The notes beneath the pieces were generated by a model, which had not been told where the DNA came from, did not search any database, and worked only from the letters and a program-made list of their open reading frames with translations. The translations under genes were made by a program, and so were the position numbers. Shown piece after piece: positions 6,173 to 14,147 of a DNA stretch of 14,806 nt; within the stretch, counting starts at the first letter, position 1, and every line of letters begins with the position of its first letter. This DNA is from Anaerolineaceae bacterium UBA6801 (GTDB lineage Bacteria; Chloroflexota; Anaerolineae; Anaerolineales; Anaerolineaceae). Location of the stretch: contig DKFH01000195.1 in the NCBI GenBank assembly GCA_002452315.1, positions 36,976 through 51,781 on the forward strand. Reading direction: 5' to 3'.

Positions 6173-7879
6173 ATGAAAAAATTTCGTTGGCAGTTGTTAA
6201 TCATCTTGGTCACCGGGTTAATCGTCGGTGTTTTGCTGATTCTTCAACAAATGGATGATGATGTGGAACTCACCGCCACGCCCGCGCCTATTTCGGGCGG
6301 GATTTACACCGAGGCGCTGGTTGGGAATTTCATGCGTCTGAACCCATTTCTTAGCGTGCACAACCCGCCGGATCATGACGTCAGTCGTTTGCTGTTCAAC
6401 GGCCTGGTCCGCTTTGATTCACGCGGCATTCCGCAAGCTGACCTGGCTGAATCGTGGGGTGTATCCTTTGATGGCACAGTCTATAACTTCAGCTTGCGGG
6501 AAGATGTTTTCTGGCACGATGGCCAGGTTTTCAGCAGCCGGGATGTGCTGTTCACCATTGATATCTTAACCACTGAACACCCATTGATCCCCGAGGACTT
6601 GCGCACCTTTTGGTCGCAGGTTGAGGTGGTGGTTTTGTCTGAAACACAACTGCAATTTCTGCTGCCCGAGCCATTTGCGCCTTTTTTGGACTATTTGACC
6701 TTTGGCATCCTCCCTGAGCACCTATTAGGTGGAATAAACCTGGATCAAATGATCGACCACCCCTACAATCTGGCGCCGGTTGGCACCGGTCCGTTTCGTT
6801 TCCAGCGTTTATTGGTTGAGAATGATCAAATTGTCGGCGTGGTCCTGGAAGCGTTTGATGCTTATTTCTTGAACCGTCCGTATCTGGATGAGTTTATCTT
6901 TCGGTATTATCCCAGCTCGGAGGACGCGCTGGCAGCTTACCGCAGGGGTGAAGTTGAAGGCATCGGCAGCGTTCATGAATCAATCTTACAGGATGTATTA
7001 AGAGAAACTGGGCTCTCCCTATTTACCGTACGGGAACCTGTCCTTTCGATGGTTTACCTTAATCTGGGTAATCCACAGGTGGGTTTTCTGCAAGATCCGG
7101 AATTTCGACACGCATTGATGACGTCCATCAACCGGACAAAAATTGTGGATCGGGTTTTCCAGGGGCAGGCCATCCTGGCAAATGGGCCAATCATGCCTGG
7201 CACCTGGGCCTATTACAATGATCTGGAAAGCTCCCAATACGACCCCAGCGAAGCACGGCGCCTTTTTGATGCTACAGGCGCAGTTTTTGATGAAGACTCT
7301 GACCTGTATCGAACGGATACCGGCCTGGAGATCGCCGTGACCTTGCTCTATCCCAACACACCGCGTCACCGCCAAATTGCACAAATGATTCAATCCGATT
7401 GGGAAGCATTGGGCGTATCCGTTGAACTGGAAGCCAAACCGTATGAGCAAGTGTTGGCAGATCTTGAAGCGCGTGAGTATCAGACGGCTTTAGTCGATAT
7501 CAACCTGATGCGTTCACCAGATCCTGATCCCTATCCGTTTTGGGGACAGGCACAGGTTGTCTCCGGACAGAACTACGCAGATTGGGATAACCGGACGGCC
7601 AGTGAATACCTGGAACAAGCCCGGATGACAGTTGACTTAAGTGAACGCGAACGCCTTTACCGCAATTTCCAGGTCATTTTTGTGCGCGAAATGCCCTCAC
7701 TGCCTTTGTTTTATTCCACATTCACTTATGCTGTCAGCTCGGATATCAATGGCATTGTCCTGGGCCCGATCTTTGAACCTGGCGATCGATTTAATAATGT
7801 GCATTCGTGGTTCATCCTCACCGGACGTGATACAGGCAACGCAGTACCGGCCGAGGCAGAAGTATCGATCGAGGACTGA
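6173..7879 (+). CDS. Peptide/nickel-type ABC transporter substrate-binding protein, membrane-anchored
   Basis: This 568-aa protein belongs to solute-binding family 5 (SBP_bac_5; DppA/OppA type). Recognisable segments are the N-terminal ALVGNFMRLNPFLSVHN, then LLFNGLVRFD, LAESWGVSFDGTVYNFSLR, DVFWHDGQVFSSRDVLFTI, PVGTGPFRF and the C-terminal MPSLPLFYSTFTYAVSSDI. An N-terminal hydrophobic helix (about 6-26, after basic KKFR) exports it. There is no cysteine anywhere in the protein, hence no lipobox. It is probably held by an uncleaved signal anchor or released by signal peptidase I. No permease or ATPase genes are near, so it is an orphan that must use components encoded elsewhere or has another role. 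Ligand class (peptide, metal chelate or other) cannot be told. The adenosyltransferase gene follows after 9 bases. Confidence 0.9.
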   Translation: MKKFRWQLLIILVTGLIVGVLLILQQMDDDVELTATPAPISGGIYTEALVGNFMRLNPFLSVHNPPDHDVSRLLFNGLVRFDSRGIPQADLAESWGVSFDGTVYNFSLREDVFWHDGQVFSSRDVLFTIDILTTEHPLIPEDLRTFWSQVEVVVLSETQLQFLLPEPFAPFLDYLTFGILPEHLLGGINLDQMIDHPYNLAPVGTGPFRFQRLLVENDQIVGVVLEAFDAYFLNRPYLDEFIFRYYPSSEDALAAYRRGEVEGIGSVHESILQDVLRETGLSLFTVREPVLSMVYLNLGNPQVGFLQDPEFRHALMTSINRTKIVDRVFQGQAILANGPIMPGTWAYYNDLESSQYDPSEARRLFDATGAVFDEDSDLYRTDTGLEIAVTLLYPNTPRHRQIAQMIQSDWEALGVSVELEAKPYEQVLADLEAREYQTALVDINLMRSPDPDPYPFWGQAQVVSGQNYADWDNRTASEYLEQARMTVDLSERERLYRNFQVIFVREMPSLPLFYSTFTYAVSSDINGIVLGPIFEPGDRFNNVHSWFILTGRDTGNAVPAEAEVSIED

Positions 7880-7888
7880 GAGGGGCAT

Positions 7889-8437
7889 ATGGCGCCTTTT
7901 TATACGACGGATGGCGACCTGGGTGAGACAGGCTATTTAGGCAAAGAGCGGATTTCGAAATCCTCTTTGCGGATTGAAGCCGTAGGCAGCGTGGATGAGG
8001 CCAGTGCAGCCGTGGGCCTGGCACGCGCCCTGTGCGTTGACCGAAAATCACAATCCATCCTGGTGGCCATTCAAAAACACCTCTACATTTTGATGTCTGA
8101 ATTATCCGCTTCACCCGAAACGGCAAGCAATTTTGATAAACTCGATTCGAGTTATGTCAACTGGCTTGAAGCGCAAATCCAGGAGCTGGAAGATGTGATT
8201 GAAATGCCCAGGGCGTTTATACTTCCGGGAAGTACACCCGCCAGCGGGGCATTGGCTTTGGCGCGCACCATTGTCAGACGCGCTGAACGCCGGGCAGTGG
8301 CTGCTCTGGAGGGGGGATTGATCGAAAAACAATTATTGATTACGTACCTCAACCGCTTATCATCCCTGCTTTTTGTGTTGGAACTGTATGAAGCAGGTAT
8401 CTCTGGACAAGAGATCCAGTTAACGAAAGAAACCTGA
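7889..8437 (+). CDS. pduO: ATP:cob(I)alamin adenosyltransferase, PduO type
   Basis: The 182-aa product transfers the adenosyl group of ATP to cob(I)alamin, giving adenosylcobalamin, the cofactor of radical mutases and class II ribonucleotide reductase. Family landmarks are the N-terminal ATP loop YTTDGDLGETGYLG (5-18), VGSVDEASAAVG (32-43), the FILPGSTPASGALALARTIV region (110-129) followed by RRAERR (130-135), and YLNRLSSLLFVLELYE (153-168). These fit the trimeric four-helix-bundle PduO/MMAB family rather than CobA/BtuR or EutT. Two signature positions are altered: the usual (G)DVDELN is SVDEAS here. GAGGGG precedes the ATG. It is packed between the binding-protein gene (9-base gap) and DUF554 (3-base gap), so co-transcription is likely. 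No corrinoid biosynthesis gene is in the window. Confidence 0.92.
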   Translation: MAPFYTTDGDLGETGYLGKERISKSSLRIEAVGSVDEASAAVGLARALCVDRKSQSILVAIQKHLYILMSELSASPETASNFDKLDSSYVNWLEAQIQELEDVIEMPRAFILPGSTPASGALALARTIVRRAERRAVAALEGGLIEKQLLITYLNRLSSLLFVLELYEAGISGQEIQLTKET

Positions 8438-8440
8438 TTC

Positions 8441-9154
8441 ATGATTGGGACCTTTATCAATGTTGCCGCCATCATCATCGGGTCTTTTTTGGGGATACTG
8501 ATTGGACAACGGTTTTCAACCAAACTCCGGGAGACAGTCATCGCTGGGCTGGGTTTGTTCACCCTGGGCTATGGCCTGATGACATTTTTAGAGACGGCCA
8601 ATCCCCTGGTGCCCCTGGGCGGTTTGCTGATCGGTGCGCTTTTGGGCGAGTGGTGGAAGGTGGAAGAAGGGCTTCAAAACATTGGCGGTTTTCTCAAACG
8701 ATTGGTGGTCAGGGGGGAGAAAGAACAGGAAGCGCCTTCAAAATTTGTTGAGGGCTTCGTGACTGCTTCGCTGGTATTTCTCATCGGCCCAATGGCGATT
8801 CTGGGTGCCATCCAGGATGGGCTAACCGGAAATTTTGAGATGTTGACCATCAAGGCGATTTTGGATGGCTTTGCTTCGATTGCCTTCGCGTCTTCCCTGG
8901 GGATCGGGGTGATCTTCTCAGCCCTGACCATTTTGGTTTACCAGGGTGGGATCGCGCTGATGTCTGGTCTGTTCAGCCAGTATTTTTCAGAGGCAATGGT
9001 GACTGAAATGACGGCGGCTGGCGGATTGATTTTGATCGCCATCTCGCTGAGCAGTTTGCTGGCCATCAAGAAAATTCGCACGGGCAGCTTTCTGCCTGGC
9101 TTGCTGGTCACGCCGCTGATTGTACTGATGCTGGAACGCTTTTTTGGGGCTTAA
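8441..9154 (+). CDS. DUF554 family integral membrane protein (YqgA/YdfK-like)
   Basis: The 237-aa protein is strongly hydrophobic, with about six or seven predicted membrane helices. The opening IGTFINVAAIIIGSFLGILI, GGLLIGALLGEWW (about 59-71), FLIGPMAILGAIQDGLTGN and the glycine-rich ILVYQGGIALMSGLF are hallmarks of DUF554. A charged cytoplasmic loop (about 85-105, RGEKEQEAPSKFVEG) splits it. The family is widespread and is thought to act as a transporter, but I know no established substrate. It starts three bases after the adenosyltransferase stop, with only a weak ribosome site, so it likely depends on coupling to that gene. It is the last gene of the plus-strand run and converges on the DsbA-like gene. 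Confidence 0.9.
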   Translation: MIGTFINVAAIIIGSFLGILIGQRFSTKLRETVIAGLGLFTLGYGLMTFLETANPLVPLGGLLIGALLGEWWKVEEGLQNIGGFLKRLVVRGEKEQEAPSKFVEGFVTASLVFLIGPMAILGAIQDGLTGNFEMLTIKAILDGFASIAFASSLGIGVIFSALTILVYQGGIALMSGLFSQYFSEAMVTEMTAAGGLILIAISLSSLLAIKKIRTGSFLPGLLVTPLIVLMLERFFGA

Positions 9155-9163
9155 CCTGAAGAT

Positions 9164-9222
9164 ATCTCTCTCCGGTGAGATTATTTGAATAACATCACCA
9201 ATACCCGTTGAAGGGTGTTATT
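9164..9222. terminator. Hairpin region between convergent genes
   Basis: Two inverted repeats fill the 63-base gap. The first is ATCTC (9164-9168) with GAGAT (9177-9181), followed on the plus strand by TATTT. The second is AATAAC (9188-9193) with GTTATT (9217-9222), enclosing ACCC-GTTGAA-GGGT (9203-9216) with a 9-base bulge. The second overlaps the DsbA-like stop codon. They may end transcription from both sides, but T-tracts are short. Confidence 0.4.
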
Positions 9223-9886
9223 TGTCAAGCAATTCGTCTAAAAGAGCAGTCAATTCACTAGCCGATACCAGCTGATCGTTGACCAGAAAGCTTGGTGTGC
9301 CTGTGACGCCTACGGATTGAGCAAAGCGACGGTCCTGTTCAAGCGCGTTTTGAAAACCGTTATCTCCCAGGAGGCAGGTTTCAAAGCTGTCAATTTCTAA
9401 TCCCGCAGAATCCGCCAAGCGGATCAGGTTGTTGATTGAAGCGCCACCTTGTACACTTGCTGCTGTATAGAGGTCGGGTTTGTATTCAAAAAACCGGTTC
9501 TGCTCCGCGGCACAGTAAGCGGCTTTGGCCAAATTCTGAGAGGCCTCATCCTGCCCAGCCAGGGTTAGATAACGGTAAAAAACATGGCCGGTTTCGACAT
9601 AGTCCCTAATAAAATTTGGCTCTGTCGTTTTTGCAAAATTTTCACACCATCCACAAGCAAAACTCGAGAAATTGACCACGGTGATAGGGGCATCAGGATT
9701 GCCGAGGGTAAACCCTTCACCGCCGCTGAGGGTTGCGCGACCTTTAAGCAGGTTGGGCAGGATGGCAGCCAAGCTGATCAGCAGAATTGCGCCTATGGTG
9801 ATGATGATCACTGTGAGGTTCTTGCGCCGCTTTTCTTCCAAGCGCTTTTTTCTCAATAATTCTCGTTGTGCCTGGTTTGTCGTCAT
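9218..9886 (-). CDS. Membrane-anchored DsbA-family thioredoxin-like oxidoreductase
   Basis: The 222-aa protein starts with a basic cytoplasmic stretch (KKRLEEKRRK) and one membrane helix (about 24-46). An extracytoplasmic thioredoxin-fold domain of the DsbA/Thioredoxin_4 type follows. The redox motif is CGWC (78-81), and the conserved cis-proline is P198 in GVTGTPSFLVN. Two more cysteines, C125 in AAYCAAEQNRFFEY and C171 in ETCLLGD, sit where related proteins have a second, structural pair. It likely makes or shuffles disulfides in exported proteins. The ATG at 9886 is chosen because GGAGG lies five bases before it; an ATG at 9898 is in frame, but that codon overlaps the ribosome site. No VKOR or DsbB partner gene is in the window. 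The gene stands alone. Confidence 0.92.
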   Translation of the reverse strand: MTTNQAQRELLRKKRLEEKRRKNLTVIIITIGAILLISLAAILPNLLKGRATLSGGEGFTLGNPDAPITVVNFSSFACGWCENFAKTTEPNFIRDYVETGHVFYRYLTLAGQDEASQNLAKAAYCAAEQNRFFEYKPDLYTAASVQGGASINNLIRLADSAGLEIDSFETCLLGDNGFQNALEQDRRFAQSVGVTGTPSFLVNDQLVSASELTALLDELLDK

Positions 9887-9891
9887 AAAAA

Positions 9892-9896
9892 CCTCC
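9892..9896 (-). promoter_or_regulatory. Ribosome binding site fixing the DsbA-like start
   Basis: On the minus strand GGAGG (9896-9892) lies five bases before the ATG at 9886. The longer reading frame begins at an ATG at 9898-9896 that overlaps this site, which makes the shorter start (MTTNQAQ) the better one. Confidence 0.7.
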
Positions 9897-9984
9897 ATCG
9901 TTGCCTTAACGGCTTGATTTTGCTACATTTGCGGGATGTTGTCCAGCAAGAATTGTTGCTGCCGATTAGTTTTACCTTGGTTAC

Positions 9985-10854
9985 TTAAATTTCGAGCTGG
10001 TAAACCGGTATGCGTTCCCCGGTGCTGTGAAATCCAAATTTATAATAGACCGCGAGCGAAGGTGCATTGTCTGCCTGGGTGTTCACCGTTACATGCCATA
10101 TGTTTTCTCTGTGGAACCGATCAAGCAAATCGGCAACCAGTGCAGAGGCAATCTGCCGCCTTTGCTGTTGCGGATCGACAGCTAAACGCGCCAGGTGGCC
10201 ATGACTGCCCAGGCAGGTGCTGATTTGGTAGCCAACGATTTTTTCGTGTTTGACAGCCACTGTGCTGATCCCACGCTGGTTGAACGCATTCGTCAAGACC
10301 GCCAGGGCGTTTTGCCACAGCGGTTCAAAGGCAGAATGATCAATTTGAGCCACCTGGGGCAGATCATCCACACGCATAGGGCGAATTTCTACCTCGGTAT
10401 GGAATGTTATCCGTGGGGGACTCATGGCCCTTGTTTGCAGTACGACGATATCATTGATGTGGTTAAACCCGGGCTGCAAAAGCAGGGATATGAACCAGTC
10501 ACTGGAACCCAATGCGCACAGGTTTGAGATTCCCATGGGGGTGAGCATTGCAATGGCTTTTGAGAGCAGCCGCTGCCATGCGGATGAAAGCAAATCAGCC
10601 TCGCTCACACCAAAAAGGCGCACCCAGGTGGCCTGTTCCACTTCTGGCGCCGCCAGCAGGATGGACCGGATTTGTTGCTGATGTTTCTCAAGTAAAAAGG
10701 GCTGGCCCCCGATCCACTCTGTGGGGCTGATCCAATCCAGGTGTCTATGGACTAAATGGTTCTGAGCCAGGAAACGGTTAATCGCCAGCTGATCTGCTGT
10801 AGTGGCGTTGGTTATAGTCTGGTTATCCGGGGAAACAGGCTGAGCATCAGACAT
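9985..10854 (-). CDS. GNAT-family N-acetyltransferase with degenerate N-terminal half
   Basis: The 289-aa product has a recognisable C-terminal GNAT domain (about 153-289): EIRPMRVDDLPQVAQIDHSAF, then HLARLAVDPQQQRRQIASAL, then NTQADNAPSLAVYYKFGF, as in RimI-like enzymes. GNAT proteins move an acetyl group from acetyl-CoA to an amine. The pyrophosphate-binding loop, usually Q/R-x-x-G-x-G/A, reads Q-R-R-Q-I-A here, so the first glycine is replaced by Gln234. The N-terminal half (about 20-145) ends in LLLQPGFNHINDIVVLQTR, which resembles the end of a GNAT fold, so the protein may be a tandem GNAT with a worn first copy. The substrate is unknown. No Shine-Dalgarno is clear. It lies 57 bases after the XRE regulator on the same strand and may share its transcript. 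Confidence 0.82.
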   Translation of the reverse strand: MSDAQPVSPDNQTITNATTADQLAINRFLAQNHLVHRHLDWISPTEWIGGQPFLLEKHQQQIRSILLAAPEVEQATWVRLFGVSEADLLSSAWQRLLSKAIAMLTPMGISNLCALGSSDWFISLLLQPGFNHINDIVVLQTRAMSPPRITFHTEVEIRPMRVDDLPQVAQIDHSAFEPLWQNALAVLTNAFNQRGISTVAVKHEKIVGYQISTCLGSHGHLARLAVDPQQQRRQIASALVADLLDRFHRENIWHVTVNTQADNAPSLAVYYKFGFHSTGERIPVYQLEI

Positions 10855-10911
10855 GCGTCAGGATGGGTTATTGATGGGTGCGCTTTGGGATAATAAGCTT
10901 GGGTAAATCAT

Positions 10912-11580
10912 TCACTCAGACCTGAGTTTTTCTAACAGATATTTGGCAATAAAGGCCTGGTCTTCTTTGGAAACCTTCGAAAAGGCTTTGAAAACGTCGG
11001 TGTATTGTTCATCAAACAAGCTCTCCCCTGGCGAAGTGTCAGGTTCAAATTCTGGGTGCCAGGCTTTCTGCGCATCCGTTTTAGTGAGGTCGGTTTTTGA
11101 CGGCCAGAGTGGTTCATGCAGGGTGTCCATCGGGATTTCTAGGACGGTACTGATGTTGATCAGGTCATCGATCGCCATAGGCGCGGTGCCTTCGAGGTAG
11201 GCTTGCAGCGTTTCAAGGGGAATCTGGGTGGCTTGCTGTAGGTCTGCTAACGTTAATGCTTGCCTTTCGAGTTCCAGGCTGATCAGCGCTCGCAGCATCT
11301 TCTGGCGAATCTGGATATATTGTGTACGGAGGTCTTCTTGCAAAAAGGCAGCATATGACCGCGTCGGTTGATCCCTGGAAAGGATATCGGACGGATTTTC
11401 CCCCAGATAAATCGCCAGCAACTCCAGCTCTGGCAAGGTAATCGGTTCGGACCCTTTTTCGATACCATGATAAGTTTCTTTGGATAGCCCCAAAATGGTG
11501 GCGCAATCATGAATGCTGCGGCGTTTGCTTTTTCTGATGTACTTGATCCGTTTTAAGATGAGGTCGTTTGTTTCTGACAT
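10912..11580 (-). CDS. XRE-family regulator with two HTH regions
   Basis: The 222-aa protein has an N-terminal Cro/C1-type helix-turn-helix (about 9-67): KRIKYIRKSKRRSIHDCATI, then LGLSKETYHGIEKG and LPELELLAIYLGENPSDIL. A second, more degenerate HTH-like block (about 95-155) contains LTLADLQQATQIPLETLQAY with DDLINISTVLEIPMDTL. The C-terminal tail (about 190-222) is helical and charged. It should bind DNA, probably as a dimer. No peptidase, sensor or membrane segment is visible. AGGTGG precedes the ATG by about seven bases. Its own promoter carries an inverted repeat, which would suit autoregulation. The GNAT gene downstream is a possible target. Its regulon is unknown. Confidence 0.85.
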   Translation of the reverse strand: MSETNDLILKRIKYIRKSKRRSIHDCATILGLSKETYHGIEKGSEPITLPELELLAIYLGENPSDILSRDQPTRSYAAFLQEDLRTQYIQIRQKMLRALISLELERQALTLADLQQATQIPLETLQAYLEGTAPMAIDDLINISTVLEIPMDTLHEPLWPSKTDLTKTDAQKAWHPEFEPDTSPGESLFDEQYTDVFKAFSKVSKEDQAFIAKYLLEKLRSE

Positions 11581-11626
11581 TAGAAACCACCTGTGATTAT
11601 CGTGGCGTGTTATGTGTTCTCAATTT

Positions 11627-11655
11627 ATTATAGCCTAAGGAAGGCTAATTGACGA
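11627..11655 (-). promoter_or_regulatory. Promoter of the XRE gene with operator-like inverted repeat
   Basis: On the minus strand TCGTCA (11655-11650), a 17-base spacer and TATAAT (11632-11627) form a promoter about 45 bases before the XRE start codon. The spacer and the upstream edge of the -10 hold TAGCCT-AAGGA-AGGCTA (11631-11647, written on the plus strand). A dyad in this place would let a bound regulator block RNA polymerase, and the XRE protein itself is the obvious candidate. The same hairpin could alternatively end the amidohydrolase transcript. Confidence 0.55.
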
Positions 11656-11662
11656 CTAATGT

Positions 11663-13270
11663 TCAAGGGTGCACTGGATCAAAAGGGATGTCTGTTGTTT
11701 TGAATACGCATTGTCCTGCAATAAATGTCGCCACAGGCTGGATATGGCCCAGTTGGTGTGGGTCAATGGCAAAAGGGTCACTTTCTAAGAGGATGAAATC
11801 CGCTGCAAAACTGGGCGATATTTTTCCCAGAAGGCTGCCCTGGCCAGAAATCAGTGCCGGGGAGTGGGAAAATCCATAAAGCGCCTCATTGAGGGAAAGA
11901 CGCTGGCCAGGATGCCACCCTTCAGGCCCGGGCGAGCCATCCAGCCGGCGGCGTGTTACCGCGGCATGCAACCCCAGGAAGGGATTGAAGGGTTCCACCG
12001 GCGTATCCGACCCAAGGGCATAAGCAGCGCCAGACGCCAGGAGCGAGTGGTAGGCATAGGCGTGTTGTGCCCGCTTACCCAGGTAGCGATCGGCCATGAT
12101 CATGTCCGATGGGGCATGAACGGGCTGGACGGAGGCGACAATGCCGAGCTGGGCAAAACGGGGCAGATCAGACGGATCGACGATCTGGACATGCTCAATT
12201 CGGTGGGGCAGGTGTGGCAGATGGTGGTCTTCCTCATAGGCTCTGAGATGTTCAAAGGCATTCAATACGATGTGGTTTGCCCGGTCACCAATGGCATGCA
12301 CAGCCAGGGCTATGCCATGATCGACAGCCAGACGGCCGATCTCAACCAGCTCATCCTCGTTCAGGAGGAGATCGCCGGTGGTTTGGGTGCCCTCAAAGGG
12401 GGCCTGCATGGCTGCGGTCTGCGGCCCCAGGGCGCCATCTGAGAAGAGTTTAACGCCGCCCAGGTTCAAGCGATCATGACCAAAGCCAGTACGAAGGCCC
12501 GCATTGATGAAAGCATCCAGGTGATCAAAGGGGATGGATTTGTGCACACGTAAGGGGGTGGCCCGCGCTTGATCGATGGCTTGCAGCGCTTTCCAGCAAG
12601 CAAAGTCATCAAAATCATGCACACCCACCAGCCCGAACGCCCATAATTTTGGGAATAAAGCTGTGAGTTTGGTGATCGTTTCGTCGGGTGAAGGTTTGGG
12701 AATCACTGCCTCAACCAAACCCATCGCGCCGGCTTCGAGTAGTATCCCGGTCGGATGGCCTTCTGCATCGCGCAGAATGGTCCCGCCGGGGGGGTCGGGG
12801 GTGTGCGCGTCGATCCCTGCCAGCTGTAAAGCCCGGCTGTTGGCCCAGGCTGCATGTAGCGATTTAGCGGTCAGGTATGCGGGACGGTCACCGCTCACAC
12901 TATCCAGCATGTGAGCATTGCCAAAGCCGCTCTCCCATCGATTTTGGTTCCAGCCATGACCTTTGATCCAGGCGTCCTCCGGGAGCTGGTCTGCAGCAGT
13001 TTTGACCCTGGAGAGGCATTCCTCGAGGGTGCTCGTTTCACAATCGATCATCGAGACGCTTTCGGCCAGCTGGCGCAAATGGACATGTGCGTCGATCAGG
13101 CCTGGCCAGATGGTCTTTCCTTCGAGATTGATCACCCGGGCCATGGGAGAGAAGCCATCCAGGATTTCCGCATCGGGGCCGATGGCTGAAAAGCGGCCTT
13201 GATCGATGACCAGGGCTGTGGCGCCGGGGTGATCAGGTGCATAGATATTGGCATTATGTAGAATAATCAT
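11663..13270 (-). CDS. YtcJ-like metal-dependent amidohydrolase
   Basis: The 535-aa product belongs to amidohydrolase family 3 (YtcJ-like). Visible landmarks are the N-terminal beta-sandwich ending in GKTIWPGLIDAHVHL (metal ligands H62 and H64), GHGWNQNRW (104-112), SLHAAWANSRAL (137-148), KLFSDGALG with K274, VHAIGDRA (H325), HRIEHVQIV (H360), and LGSDTPVEPFNPFLG with D422. The C-terminus closes the sandwich. Such enzymes hydrolyse C-N bonds of amides, ureas or cyclic compounds, often with metals bound by these His/Asp residues. The substrate cannot be inferred. No signal peptide is seen. The ATG lies four bases after the parB stop, so it is translated from the parAB message, though no role in segregation is known. 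The downstream inverted repeat at 11631-11647 may end the operon. Confidence 0.93.
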   Translation of the reverse strand: MIILHNANIYAPDHPGATALVIDQGRFSAIGPDAEILDGFSPMARVINLEGKTIWPGLIDAHVHLRQLAESVSMIDCETSTLEECLSRVKTAADQLPEDAWIKGHGWNQNRWESGFGNAHMLDSVSGDRPAYLTAKSLHAAWANSRALQLAGIDAHTPDPPGGTILRDAEGHPTGILLEAGAMGLVEAVIPKPSPDETITKLTALFPKLWAFGLVGVHDFDDFACWKALQAIDQARATPLRVHKSIPFDHLDAFINAGLRTGFGHDRLNLGGVKLFSDGALGPQTAAMQAPFEGTQTTGDLLLNEDELVEIGRLAVDHGIALAVHAIGDRANHIVLNAFEHLRAYEEDHHLPHLPHRIEHVQIVDPSDLPRFAQLGIVASVQPVHAPSDMIMADRYLGKRAQHAYAYHSLLASGAAYALGSDTPVEPFNPFLGLHAAVTRRRLDGSPGPEGWHPGQRLSLNEALYGFSHSPALISGQGSLLGKISPSFAADFILLESDPFAIDPHQLGHIQPVATFIAGQCVFKTTDIPFDPVHP

Positions 13271-13274
13271 CGGG

Positions 13275-14147
13275 CTATTCGGGCAGGATCTTGTCTAAAA
13301 TCGTATTCAGGTCTTCGTCGGAATAATAGTAAATGACCAACTTTCCGCCATTTTTGCCGTGATTAAGGCGTACATTGGTGCCGAAATGGCTTTCCAGCCG
13401 ATGCTCCAGCTCGCTCACCACAGGATCCGGGGTAGGTTTTGGCTTGGTGGGCGGCCTTTCCCCGCTCATTTTCTTAACCAGCGCTTCGGTTTGGCGGACG
13501 TTGAGGTCATCTTTTAACACGGTGCTCAGCACTGAAAGTTGCGCCGCTTCTGTCTGCAACCCAAGGATCGCCCGCGCATGGCCCTCGCTGATCAGGTTTT
13601 CTGCCAGTGATTTTCTGACGTGTTCGGGTAAATTCAACAAGCGCAGTGTGTTGGTGACGCTGGTGCGGCTTTTGCCCACACGTTCTGCGATTTGCTCATG
13701 GGTGAGGGAGAAGTCTTCTGCCAGGTGGCGGTAGGCTTCTGCCATCTCCAGGGGTGAGAGGTCACTCCGCTGCAGGTTTTCGATCAGGGCAAGTTCCAGT
13801 TGGCCCTGTTCTGTCACCGTGCGCGCAATGGCCGGGACCATCGAAAGGCCGGCTAGCTGGGCTGCCCGCCAGCGGCGTTCTCCGGCCACAATGGAATACA
13901 TTTCTTCATCGGGATGCTTTGTGACGATCAATGGTTGCAGGATGCCATGCTCCAAAATGGACGCGGCCAGCTCCTGCAGCGTTTCGTCATCTATCTTCGT
14001 GCGGGGTTGTTGCGGGTTGGGCTGGATGCGATCAATGGGAATGCGGATGATCCCCTGACCCGAGACGGGCATGCCTTCAGCGGCATTTTCTGCGCTGGTG
14101 GGGATTAACGCATCCAATCCTTTGCCAAGTCCAGGTCTGCGTGCCAT
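13275..14147 (-). CDS. parB: Chromosome-partitioning protein ParB
   Basis: ParB (290 aa) is the CTP-dependent DNA clamp that loads at parS, spreads, recruits SMC and stimulates ParA. Domains in order are an N-terminal ParA-contacting tail (RRPGLGKGLDALIP, 3-16), the ParB/Srx CTPase fold with NPQQPR (44-49), GERRWRA (89-95) and ENLQR (123-127), and a helix-turn-helix (SLTHEQIAERVGKSRTSVTN, 147-166). A proline/lysine-rich linker (231-242) and a C-terminal dimerisation region follow. The sequence and size are typical of chromosomal ParB/Spo0J. The start codon overlaps the parA stop (TAATG) and AGGAGG (14155-14160) lies seven bases upstream, inside parA. I saw no perfect parS site (TGTTTCACGTGAAACA) in the window. 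Confidence 0.97.
   Translation of the reverse strand: MARRPGLGKGLDALIPTSAENAAEGMPVSGQGIIRIPIDRIQPNPQQPRTKIDDETLQELAASILEHGILQPLIVTKHPDEEMYSIVAGERRWRAAQLAGLSMVPAIARTVTEQGQLELALIENLQRSDLSPLEMAEAYRHLAEDFSLTHEQIAERVGKSRTSVTNTLRLLNLPEHVRKSLAENLISEGHARAILGLQTEAAQLSVLSTVLKDDLNVRQTEALVKKMSGERPPTKPKPTPDPVVSELEHRLESHFGTNVRLNHGKNGGKLVIYYYSDEDLNTILDKILPE

Noticed and set aside
9887..9898. Earlier ATG start for the DsbA-like gene (9898)
   Set aside because: The codon overlaps the GGAGG that serves the ATG at 9886.
9944..9961. Inverted repeat CAGCAA-GAATTG-TTGCTG between the GNAT and DsbA-like genes
   Set aside because: The 6-bp stem has no T-run on either strand and sits in no recognisable promoter, so it may be chance.
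11864..12442. Open frame of 192 codons on the plus strand inside the amidohydrolase
   Set aside because: It mirrors the coding frame of a well-supported gene and shows no recognisable domain.
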